Of a stretch of DNA of 21,510 bases, positions 14,980 to 21,475 are shown piece after piece. A program made the translations under genes and the position numbers. The stretch is from positions 1 through 21,510 of the forward strand of contig WFTX01000130.1 in NCBI GenBank assembly GCA_015485235.1, written 5' to 3'. Numbering within the stretch: position 1 is the first letter of the stretch; each line of letters starts with the position of its first letter. The notes under the pieces are model-generated. The model saw nothing but the letters and a program-made list of their open reading frames with translations, had not been told where the DNA came from and did no database searches. The DNA comes from Nitrospirota bacterium. Lineage in GTDB: Bacteria; Nitrospirota; Thermodesulfovibrionia; Thermodesulfovibrionales; JdFR-85.

Positions 14980-16119
14980 TTATGCGTATTGATTCATCAT
15001 CTCCCTGAATCTCTTGAAAATGTGTCTTGCATCATTCGGCCCCGGGCCTGCTTCCGGGTGATGCTGTACAGAGAAGACGGGGAGTTCCACATGCTCCATC
15101 CCCTCTTCAGTCCCGTCATAAAGATTACGGTGGGTAAGACGGACCTTATCACCAATGCTTTTTATGTCCACACAGTAGTTGTGATTCTGGGATGTAATCT
15201 CCACCTCCCCGGTGGGAAGATACTTCACAGGGTGGTTCCCACCATGATGGCCGAACTTGAGTTTGTAAGTCCTTCCACCAAGGGCGAGTCCCAGGATCTG
15301 ATGACCAAGACAGATACCGAAGATAGGTTTCTTCCCAAGGAGTTTTTTTGTGTTCTCAATGCCGTATGTAACTGCCTCCGGATCGCCAGGGCCGTTACTG
15401 AGAAGCACCCCGTCGGGGTTCATCTCAAGCACTGCCTCTGCAGGTGTGCTGGCCGGCACAACGGTAACATCCAAATTCTCCTCAGCAAGGTTTCTGAGTA
15501 TGCTGAATTTCACGCCAAAGTCATAGACAACAACACGATAAGTGTCTGATGTTGCTTTATGAGTTCTGAGTTCTGTGGTATCCTTTCCGCCCCATTGCCA
15601 GAGAGGTTCAAACCACTTGTACTCTTTCTTTGTAGTAACAAGCCTTGCCAGGTCAATACCGCCGATGCCGGGATGGTCTTTTATCTTCGCAAAGAGCTTT
15701 TCAGGGGCTGTATCCTCCGTTGAGATAATCCCTACCTGGGCGCCATAGTTGCGAATGTGTATGGTGAGGGCCCTTGTGTCAATACCGGAAATCCCCACAA
15801 TACCATGGCGTTTCAGGTAATCACCGAGGGAGCCCCTGGATCGCCAGTTGCTGTGGTATTCAAGGTACTCCTTCACTACAAACCCTTCTACCTTGGGCCC
15901 GCCTGAGGATTCTGTGTCCTCTTCGTTTATACCATAGTTGCCCATCTGGGTATAGGTCATGGTCACGATCTGCCCCTTGTATGACGGGTCTGTAAGGATC
16001 TCCTGATAACCTGTCATGGAGGTGTTGAAGACCACTTCACCGACAGCCTCACCATCTGCACCGAAGGCCTCACCTTCAAAGACAAGCCCGTCCTGTAGTA
16101 CAAGCAATGCTTTTTTCAT
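14980..16119 (-). CDS. carA: Carbamoyl-phosphate synthase, small subunit (379 aa)
   Basis: Glutamine amidotransferase subunit that releases ammonia for CarB. The N-terminal CPSase_sm domain (KKALLVLQDGLVFEGEAFG; FNTSMTGYQEILTDPSY) is followed by the class I glutaminase domain. The nucleophile C270 lies in GICLGHQ (268-274), and H354 and E356 in QHHPEAGPGP complete the triad. SNGPGDPE (241-248) forms the oxyanion region. The linker at 167-194 is normal in length. ATG 16119 overlaps the pyrC stop by four bases (ATGA), with GGAGG upstream, so translation is coupled to pyrC. The nitroreductase-family gene starts 52 bases downstream. Confidence 0.98.
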   Translation of the reverse strand: MKKALLVLQDGLVFEGEAFGADGEAVGEVVFNTSMTGYQEILTDPSYKGQIVTMTYTQMGNYGINEEDTESSGGPKVEGFVVKEYLEYHSNWRSRGSLGDYLKRHGIVGISGIDTRALTIHIRNYGAQVGIISTEDTAPEKLFAKIKDHPGIGGIDLARLVTTKKEYKWFEPLWQWGGKDTTELRTHKATSDTYRVVVYDFGVKFSILRNLAEENLDVTVVPASTPAEAVLEMNPDGVLLSNGPGDPEAVTYGIENTKKLLGKKPIFGICLGHQILGLALGGRTYKLKFGHHGGNHPVKYLPTGEVEITSQNHNYCVDIKSIGDKVRLTHRNLYDGTEEGMEHVELPVFSVQHHPEAGPGPNDARHIFKRFREMMNQYA

Positions 16120-17423
16120 CTATCCTCCCTCTCATACACCTGTCCCTTGCATATCGTAATTACAGGGAGTCCCTCAAGGACAAACCCTTCAAAAGGCGTG
16201 TTTTTCCCCTTGGACAGAAATCGTTCCGGCTCCACCTTCCAGCCTTTCTTGAGATCCAGAATCGTGATATCCGCATCTGAGCCGGTTTTCAGTGAGCCCT
16301 TTCCAAGACCGAGTATGGTTGAGGGATTCAGTGACATCTTTCTTGCAATGTCTGAAAGAGTAAGAACTCCCTCTCTCACAAGTGAGAGTGACAACGGCAG
16401 GGCAGTCTCAAGCCCTGAAATCCCGAAAGCTGCCCTGTCGAATTCACATAGTTTTTCATCCCTGTGGTGCGGGGCATGGTCAGTTGCAATAACGTCTATC
16501 GTCCCGTCAACAAGTCCTTCCCTTATGGCTTCAATATCTCCGGTTGTCCTCAGCGGAGGATTGACCTTAGCCTCGGTCCTGTAGCCTTTTACGGCATCCT
16601 CTGTGAGGGTGAAGTAATGGGGACAGGTCTCCGCTGTTACAGGCAGACCTTCCTTTTTGGCCTCCCTCACGGCCCTGACACCCCCGGCGGTTGAGACATG
16701 GGCGATGTGAAGGCGGCCGCCTGTGAGTTTTGCAAGTTCGATGTCCCGTTTTATCATGACTACCTCAGCCTCGGAAGGGATCCCCCGCAGGCCGAGCTGA
16801 AGGGAAACCCTGCCTTCATTCATAACCCCGCCTGATGAAAGGTCCTCATCCTCGGCATGACTTATAATGGGGAGATCAAATCTCCTGGAATACTCCAGGG
16901 CACGCCTCATCACGAGGCTGCTCATTACGGGCCGCCCATCATCTGAGAAGGCGACACAGCCTGCCTCTGCCATCATTCCCATTTCAGCAAGCTCTTCCCC
17001 CTTTTGCCCCTTTGTTATGGCACCGATGGGAAATACATAGCAGGCGCCATCTGCATAGGCCTTTCTCAGAATGAACTCCGTCACGGTCTCATTGTCATTT
17101 ACAGGGTTCGTGTTCGGCATGCAGCAGACTGAGGTGAAGCCCCCGTGTACTGCTGCCCGGGTCCCGGTCTTTATGGTCTCCTTGTATTCAAAGCCCGGCT
17201 CACGGAGATGTACATGCATGTCAACGAGGCCAGGGAAGACATGGAACCCTGAGGCGTCTATAACCGTGAAGCTCTGGATATCGAGCCCTGGGGCCGGGAC
17301 TCTGCCGGGGGAGGTCTCAAGAATTATCTCTTTGATCTTCCCGTTTTCAATGACAATATCACCGGGAGCATCAATCTCCTGGGAGGGGTCGACTATATGG
17401 CCGTTTTTTATTAGAATCTTCAT
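16116..17423 (-). CDS. pyrC: Dihydroorotase, class I (435 aa)
   Basis: Cyclises N-carbamoyl-L-aspartate to dihydroorotate, the third step of pyrimidine synthesis. Zinc-binding residues are H70 and H72 in DMHVHLREPG, the bridging D161 region in FSDDGRPV (class I enzymes use Asp here rather than the carboxylated Lys of class II), H189 in ISHAED, H242 in HIAHVS, and the catalytic D315 in ATDHAPHH. Substrate-binding CMPNTNP is at 101-107. Length fits the bacterial class I branch that can associate with aspartate carbamoyltransferase. ATGA overlaps join it to pyrB upstream and carA downstream. Confidence 0.97.
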   Translation of the reverse strand: MKILIKNGHIVDPSQEIDAPGDIVIENGKIKEIILETSPGRVPAPGLDIQSFTVIDASGFHVFPGLVDMHVHLREPGFEYKETIKTGTRAAVHGGFTSVCCMPNTNPVNDNETVTEFILRKAYADGACYVFPIGAITKGQKGEELAEMGMMAEAGCVAFSDDGRPVMSSLVMRRALEYSRRFDLPIISHAEDEDLSSGGVMNEGRVSLQLGLRGIPSEAEVVMIKRDIELAKLTGGRLHIAHVSTAGGVRAVREAKKEGLPVTAETCPHYFTLTEDAVKGYRTEAKVNPPLRTTGDIEAIREGLVDGTIDVIATDHAPHHRDEKLCEFDRAAFGISGLETALPLSLSLVREGVLTLSDIARKMSLNPSTILGLGKGSLKTGSDADITILDLKKGWKVEPERFLSKGKNTPFEGFVLEGLPVITICKGQVYEREDR

Positions 17424-18334
17424 CCTCTGCCTCCAAGCAGATAGAGGACAGCCATCCTCACGGCAATCCCGTTTGTCACCTGTTCAAGGATTACAGAACT
17501 GGGCGAGTCGGCAACTGCTGAATCAATCTCGACTCCCCTGTTCATGGGCCCAGGGTGCATGACTATCGCGTCCTCTTTTGCAAGGGAGAGCCGTTCAGTC
17601 GTGAGACCCCATAGCCGGAAGTATTCGTCAACAGTGGGGAAGAACCCCCTGTCCTGCCTTTCAAGCTGAATCCTGAGCATCATTATCACATCAACGTCTT
17701 CAATTCCTTCCTCCATGGAATGAAAAACCTCAATTCCTTCCTCCCTGAAACCATCAGGGATCAGTGTGGGGGGACCTATCAATCTGACCTCTGCCCCCAG
17801 TTTCCTGAGACAGGGGATATTTGATTTTGCCACCCTGCTATGGAGAATGTCTCCAACGATGGCCACCTTAAGCCCTTTAAGGATCCCCTTCTTTTCCCTT
17901 ATGGTAAAGGCATCCAGGAGGGCCTGCGTGGGATGCTCGTTGATCCCGTCACCGGCATTTATTATCGAGGCATCCATCTGTCTCGAAAGAAGGTGGGAGG
18001 CGCCTGACGAGGAATGTCTCACCACCACAAAATCAGCCCCGAGCGACTGGATGGTCTTTGCTGTATCAATAAGGCTTTCCCCCTTTACCACAGAACTGGT
18101 GGGAACGGAGAAGTTGATAACATCAGTGCTCAGCCTCTTTGCAGCCACCTCGAAGGAGGTTCTTGTCCTTGTTGAGGGCTCGAAAAAGAGGTTTACTACA
18201 GTCTTGCCTCTCAGGGCCGGCACTTTCTTTATGTCCCTTTTGAGGACATCCCTGAACCCCTCAGCCGTGTCCAGTATGAGGGTGATATCCTCCTTATCAA
18301 GATCCTTGATGCTCAGAAGATGTCTTCTGTCCAA
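17420..18334 (-). CDS. pyrB: Aspartate carbamoyltransferase, catalytic chain (304 aa)
   Basis: Transfers the carbamoyl group to aspartate, the committed step of pyrimidine synthesis. The carbamoyl-phosphate site FEPSTRTRTSFE (51-62), the swinging loop KGESLIDT (84-91) and HPTQALLDAF (134-143) are all conserved. The start is TTG 18334, the only candidate that gives the usual N-terminus (HLLSIKDL); GAGG lies seven bases upstream. No pyrI regulatory chain is adjacent, as expected for the branch that pairs with class I dihydroorotase. The stop overlaps the pyrC start. The ribosome binding site lies in a PyrR-loop-like sequence (18336-18359), and a 29-bp inverted repeat precedes it, so expression may be controlled at the leader. 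Confidence 0.97.
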   Translation of the reverse strand: MDRRHLLSIKDLDKEDITLILDTAEGFRDVLKRDIKKVPALRGKTVVNLFFEPSTRTRTSFEVAAKRLSTDVINFSVPTSSVVKGESLIDTAKTIQSLGADFVVVRHSSSGASHLLSRQMDASIINAGDGINEHPTQALLDAFTIREKKGILKGLKVAIVGDILHSRVAKSNIPCLRKLGAEVRLIGPPTLIPDGFREEGIEVFHSMEEGIEDVDVIMMLRIQLERQDRGFFPTVDEYFRLWGLTTERLSLAKEDAIVMHPGPMNRGVEIDSAVADSPSSVILEQVTNGIAVRMAVLYLLGGRG

Positions 18335-18335
18335 G

Positions 18336-18359
18336 TAACCGCCTCTCTCTCAGGATTTA
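18336..18359 (-). promoter_or_regulatory. PyrR-binding-loop-like sequence covering the pyrB ribosome binding site
   Basis: Read on the minus strand, AAUCCUGAGA-GAGA-GGC compares with the PyrR recognition consensus ARUCCnGnGAGGYU as I recall it: the 5' part and GGY match, with four extra bases (GAGA) in the loop and G instead of the last U. A weak hairpin UAA...UUA with CC/GG encloses it. The GAGG used for pyrB translation is inside this loop. Mycobacterial PyrR is known to repress translation from such a position. Confidence 0.4.
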
Positions 18360-18374
18360 AAAAAACCTTCCTGT

Positions 18375-18386
18375 CCCGGAATCACC
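18375..18386. repeat. 12-bp direct repeat, copy 1
   Basis: CCCGGAATCACC occurs here and again at 18627-18638, where it overlaps the right arm of the inverted repeat. The two copies bracket most of the pyrR-pyrB spacer. Confidence 0.7.
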
Positions 18387-18420
18387 ATAGATTTCCAAAC
18401 ACTAACCTGTCCTCCTATTA

Positions 18421-18632
18421 TCCGGGGTGAGGTCTGAAACTTTCATTATCAACACCTGTTCGTTCAATAAGGCGCTTCCCTGTGTCAGCTCGGCAGAGAC
18501 CGAACGGAACTTATCTACTTAAAACACCCTTCATACTACTGATCAAGCCTGTTAAGGCACTGTCCATAACAGACTTTCTTTACTCAGACATGACCGGCGC
18601 TTTATAATGAAAGTTTCAGCACCCACCCCGGA
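18421..18632. repeat. 212-bp element with 29-bp inverted terminal repeats between pyrR and pyrB
   Basis: The left arm 18421-18449 and right arm 18604-18632 are complementary at 26 of 29 positions, including a perfect 16-bp inner block (CTGAAACTTTCATTAT at 18434-18449). The outer block TCCGGGGTG is also perfect. The 154-nt core has no open frame of note and contains small palindromes. No target-site duplication is evident at the ends. It looks like a MITE-type insertion or a large leader-RNA domain. It fills most of the 329-bp gap between pyrR and pyrB. Confidence 0.75.
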
Positions 18633-18663
18633 ATCACCCAACTTATGTAACATTTAGGTAAAC

Positions 18664-19197
18664 TCATTCAATAGACTTGATAATCACCCTGTCCTCGCCG
18701 CCTTCTTCGGTAAGTTCGACCACTATATTTTCCTTAAGGGAGGTAGGGACGTTCTTTCCAACAAAATCAGGCCTTATCGGGAGTTCCCTGTGCCCGCGGT
18801 CAACAAGCACTGCCAGTTGAATCCTTGCCGGTCTTCCTATGTCCATAAGGGCATCCATTGCAGCCCTTATAGATCTGCCAGTAAAAAGGACATCGTCCAC
18901 TAAGACGATCACCCTGCCGGTAATCTCGAAGTCTATCTCTGTCTTACGTACAACGGGCTGTTCCTTCCGCAGACCGATATCATCCCTGTAGAGGGAGATA
19001 TCAAGGGTTCCCGTTGGAAGTGTAATGCCCTCTATTTCCCTGATCTTTGATCTGATCCTGTTGGCAAGGTAGACACCCCCGCGCTGTATGCCGACAAGGC
19101 AGAGTAATCCTGTATCTTCATTTTTTTCTATTATTTCATGGGCCATCCTTGTCAATGCCCTCTGGATGTCCCGTTTGTCAAGGATAACCTTTGTCAT
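18664..19197 (-). CDS. pyrR: PyrR, pyrimidine operon RNA-binding regulator / uracil phosphoribosyltransferase (177 aa)
   Basis: UMP/UTP-responsive protein that binds pyr mRNA leaders; many members also have uracil phosphoribosyltransferase activity. The PRPP-binding loop VLVDDVLFTGRSI (98-110) is intact, as are GIQRGGVYLANRI (36-48), ISLYRDD (67-73) and the PyrR-specific VDRGHRELPIRPDFVGKNVPTS (132-153). Start ATG 19197; GGGG eight bases upstream is a modest ribosome binding site. It is the first gene of the minus-strand pyr operon, 329 bases ahead of pyrB. Its own leader carries a terminator and a PyrR-loop-like hairpin, so it probably controls itself and the operon. Confidence 0.95.
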   Translation of the reverse strand: MTKVILDKRDIQRALTRMAHEIIEKNEDTGLLCLVGIQRGGVYLANRIRSKIREIEGITLPTGTLDISLYRDDIGLRKEQPVVRKTEIDFEITGRVIVLVDDVLFTGRSIRAAMDALMDIGRPARIQLAVLVDRGHRELPIRPDFVGKNVPTSLKENIVVELTEEGGEDRVIIKSIE

Positions 19198-19300
19198 TGC
19201 TTTACCCCGGACAGGAAGGCTGGAAAGAAAGGGACGGGAATGCCCTGTTCAGGATGGAGGGCGAGATTCTGGCAGTGTATGTAGGTATAAAGGGGGACAT

Positions 19301-19337
19301 AAAAAAACCCTTCGCCCCTCTTGCAGGGTGAAAGGTT
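19301..19337 (-). terminator. Intrinsic terminator in the pyrR leader (attenuator candidate)
   Basis: On the minus strand AACCUUUC (19337-19330) pairs with GAAGGGUU (19313-19306), eight pairs with one G-U; an inner CCCU/AGGG with a GCAAG loop extends the stem, and five U follow (19305-19301). It lies about 100 bases before the pyrR start. No minus-strand gene precedes it (yraN runs the other way), so it should act as an attenuator rather than as the end of another gene. Confidence 0.75.
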
Positions 19338-19369
19338 CAATCTCCGGAATTTCTCTCTCAAACTGACCT

Positions 19370-19398
19370 CCCTGCCTTACCAGCCTCACAGAGCCGGT
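19370..19398 (-). promoter_or_regulatory. PyrR-binding-loop-like hairpin and antiterminator arm in the pyrR leader
   Basis: The minus-strand hairpin at 19398-19379 has lower stem ACC/GGU, then G-U and G-C pairs, a bulged C, U-G and C-G pairs, and the loop UGUGA. Its core CUGUGAGGCU fits CnGnGAGGYU exactly; only the 5' part (GGCU for ARUC) departs from the PyrR consensus. Just downstream GCAGGG (19375-19370) is complementary to CCCUGC (19328-19323) inside the terminator, a possible antiterminator. A -10-like TATACT at 19432-19427 could start this leader. Confidence 0.55.
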
Positions 19399-19434
19399 TT
19401 AAAGGCAGAAATATTAAAACATAATCAGTATAGG

Positions 19435-19616
19435 TTCTGCAAGTGGCTGAGAAAGGATAACGATCTGGACCCGGATTAACCTTACAGTTGCATAAATTCC
19501 CACTTAAAGGCAGAGCAGGACTGAACAACGGTTTCAATACAGACGTCTTTTTGTCTCTCAAATTCACGAGTGGTTTACAGGTCGGGCTGGGGGGCAATTT
19601 TCACCCAGCTCTTTTT
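19435..19616 (+). ncRNA. Possible structured RNA ending in a rho-independent terminator, upstream of yraN
   Basis: The terminator is clear: GCTGGG (19586-19591) / CCCAGC (19604-19609), extended by a G-C and a G-U pair, then TTTTT (19612-19616). No plus-strand gene lies before it. Upstream, TTCTGC-AAGTGG (19435-19446) pairs with CCACTT (19500-19505) and GCAGAG (19510-19515) around a 4-nt bulge, enclosing about 50 nt. The segment may be a small RNA or an attenuated leader of yraN. A CTGAGA...GATCTGGA resemblance to TPP riboswitches is judged accidental. Confidence 0.35.
19584..19616 (+). terminator. Rho-independent terminator 31 bases before yraN
   Basis: GC-rich stem GCTGGG / CCCAGC with a 12-nt loop and five T. 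Being on the plus strand, it cannot serve pyrR and must end an RNA begun within 19198-19584 or attenuate the yraN message. Confidence 0.7.
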
Positions 19617-19647
19617 ATTTCTCCTCCTGATTTCTTATTATAGGTTT

Positions 19648-20001
19648 ATGAGTAAGAGGATCGGTGATGAGGGGGAGAGCTTTGCCGAGAAGTTCCTGAA
19701 GCAGAAGGGGTACAGGATACTGGAGCGGAATTACAGGACTCCCATAGGTGAGATCGACATTGTTGCCAGGGATGGTGAGTATATGGTTTTCATTGAGGTG
19801 AAGACCCGGCAGAGCCTCCAGTATGGTGCTCCAGTCGATGCAGTTGACCGGAGAAAGAGGGAGCGGATCAGGCGGCTGGCCCTTCTGTATCTCAAGAACA
19901 AGAGGCTTTATGACAACCCTGTCAGGTTCGATGTGCTTGGCCTTACTCTGATAGATGGCCGTTACGAGGTTGAGCTTATAAAGAATGCCTTTGAGGTGTA
20001 G
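19648..20001 (+). CDS. yraN: YraN (UPF0102) family nuclease-fold protein (117 aa)
   Basis: Endonuclease-fold protein of the YraN/UPF0102 family, with the restriction-enzyme-like core: GEIDIVARDG (34-43, D37), then VFIEVKTR (47-54, E50 and K52) and a Q-x-G-x-P segment (55-62). Length is typical. Biochemical function is unsettled; links to DNA uptake and recombination are proposed for the family. The start is set at ATG 19648 (MSKRIGDEGE), as in relatives; the open frame continues to 19570 but only through the terminator. The ribosome binding site (AGG) is weak. Unlike in many bacteria, no rnhB or topA is beside it in this window; a PGK-like gene follows after a repeat-rich spacer. Confidence 0.92.
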   Translation: MSKRIGDEGESFAEKFLKQKGYRILERNYRTPIGEIDIVARDGEYMVFIEVKTRQSLQYGAPVDAVDRRKRERIRRLALLYLKNKRLYDNPVRFDVLGLTLIDGRYEVELIKNAFEV

Positions 20002-20164
20002 GGGAAAAAACAGGCTGAGGTCTAGGTCAAGTCTGAGAAGACGGCGTATAGGTCGATACGACCAAGCGTGGAGCGGATAGGGAGAAAAAACAGGTTGAGG
20101 TTTAGTAACCTAATACACCAATAACCAATAACCAATAACTAATAACCTTTTCAGGGAGGGAATT
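20002..20164. repeat. Repeat-rich spacer between yraN and the PGK gene
   Basis: Near-identical copies of a 25-nt unit (G-rich, then AAAAAACAGG, then TGAGGT) lie at 20001-20025 and 20081-20105, exactly 80 bp apart, with three mismatches. A hairpin GGTCG-ATA-CGACC is at 20051-20063, and four tandem copies of the 7-mer AATAACC (one with a T at the end) at 20120-20147. The phrases GCGTATAGG and GCGTGGAGCGG match the spacer near 236-330. The PGK ribosome binding site (AGGGAGGGAATT) is at 20153-20164. Confidence 0.75.
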
Positions 20165-21475
20165 ATGGGAGAAAGGGCACTTCACAGGGACCTGCCCCTG
20201 ATCCAGGATGCCGATCTGGAGGGCAAGGTCGTCCTGATAAGGTTTGACCATAATGTGGTGAAGAACGGGGAGATAAGGGATCCCTACAGGATAGACAGGA
20301 CGATCGGGACGCTCTTTCATATCGTTGAACGGGGCGGGAGGCCGATAATGATGACCCATGTGGGGAGGCCCAGGGATAAAAAGACCGGGAAGATAACCTG
20401 CAGGGAGGAGGAGTCGGTCAGGCCTGTGGTAGAGTACCTTGAACAGAAGCTCCATACCACCATACACCTTCATGACTTTCCAGTACAGGAAGACAGAGGC
20501 ATACCAGGGATTGATACATCCATAAATATCCCGATCCGGGAGCTGAGAAAGAGGCGGATCGGGGGGATCTATCTCCCCAACACCCGATGGTTCCTTGGGG
20601 AGGAGGCTTCCGGTGAAGAGAGGGAACGGTTCGCCCTCCAGCTTGCCGGACTTGCCGATCTCTATGTGAATGATGCCTTCGGCTCATGGCAACCCCATGC
20701 ATCGACCTTTGATGTGACGAGGCATCTCCCTTCCTATGCAGGGTTCCTGATGCAGGAGGAGATAAGGAACCTCCAGAGGGTTCTGGAGCCTGAGAGGCCC
20801 TTCCTTGCAGTAGTAGCAGGCGCAAAGTACGATACAAAGATCGGTCCACTCTCGGCTATATATGAAAAGGTAGACCGCCTGATCCTCGGGGGTGTGATAT
20901 ACAACACCTTTCTCTGTGCAAAGTACGGGATAAGAATAAAGGGGGTTAATGAAGAAGACATCCGGCTGGCAGGGGCTTTAGTGGAGAGAGACCGGGGTTT
21001 CGGTAAGATAGTCGAACTTCCCTATATAGTGGAGTCCGATACCCTGGAGGGGAGGAAGGAGGGGATGTACAGGACACTATCCATCAGGGATTTCAGAGAG
21101 GGTGAAAGCTACGGGTATGTTCTGGACATTGCTCCGGAGTCTTTTGAGGTGCCGGAGGTAGTCCAGGCTATCGCCGAGGCAAGGACGATATTCACCAATG
21201 CGGTAATGGGCTTTACCCCCCATTTCACTGATGGATCAAGGGCCCTTGACCATGCCATAGACCGGAACAGGGATGCGATGAAGATGTACGGAGGAGGAGA
21301 TACGCTCCAGGAGTTCAAGGATCTCTGCCCGGGGCTCTATCTCTCTGTCATGAATGATGCTAACTACTATTTCTTTACTGGTGGCGGTACAGTCCTGAAG
21401 GCAATAGAGGAAGGCACTCCTTACGGGCTGGAACCTGTAAAGGCCCTCCTTGAGGCAGGAAAAAGGACAGGATGA
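20165..21475 (+). CDS. pgk: Phosphoglycerate kinase family protein, divergent (436 aa)
   Basis: Family enzyme that interconverts 1,3-bisphosphoglycerate + ADP and 3-phosphoglycerate + ATP. The N-terminal half keeps D28 and N30 (RFDHNV), H65 and R68 (THVGRP), R141 (NTRWF) and VNDAFG (168-173). The phosphate-binding K221 is in AGAKYDTKIG, and GGGDT (376-380) and TGGGT (405-409) mark the nucleotide side. Several usual signatures differ: the RAHAS motif is QPHAS (176-180), removing the Arg that contacts 3-phosphoglycerate, and the WNGPMG motif is TNAVMG (344-349). It is also longer than usual (about 390-415). It could be a divergent PGK or a paralogue with another substrate. Strong ribosome binding site AGGGAGGG. 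No gapA or other glycolytic gene is adjacent. Confidence 0.8.
   Translation: MGERALHRDLPLIQDADLEGKVVLIRFDHNVVKNGEIRDPYRIDRTIGTLFHIVERGGRPIMMTHVGRPRDKKTGKITCREEESVRPVVEYLEQKLHTTIHLHDFPVQEDRGIPGIDTSINIPIRELRKRRIGGIYLPNTRWFLGEEASGEERERFALQLAGLADLYVNDAFGSWQPHASTFDVTRHLPSYAGFLMQEEIRNLQRVLEPERPFLAVVAGAKYDTKIGPLSAIYEKVDRLILGGVIYNTFLCAKYGIRIKGVNEEDIRLAGALVERDRGFGKIVELPYIVESDTLEGRKEGMYRTLSIRDFREGESYGYVLDIAPESFEVPEVVQAIAEARTIFTNAVMGFTPHFTDGSRALDHAIDRNRDAMKMYGGGDTLQEFKDLCPGLYLSVMNDANYYFFTGGGTVLKAIEEGTPYGLEPVKALLEAGKRTG

Noticed and set aside
18355..18400. T7 tract before pyrB as a second attenuator
   Set aside because: Only a 4-bp stem (TTCC/GGAA) precedes the T-run, too weak to call a terminator.
19370..19378. 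GCAGGGAGGTC on the minus strand as the PyrR loop itself
   Set aside because: GnGAGGY fits, but the flanking bases (GGC with GGT) cannot form the required stem; the hairpin at 19379-19398 is better.
19440..19490. TPP-riboswitch-like words (CTGAGA and GATCTGGA) on the plus strand
   Set aside because: Order and spacing do not fit the thiamine consensus, the ACCC...GAACC part is missing, and the downstream gene is yraN.
19358..19597. 79-residue minus-strand frame in the pyrR-yraN spacer
   Set aside because: No ribosome binding site, unstructured composition, and it spans the putative pyrR leader elements and the reverse of the plus-strand terminator.
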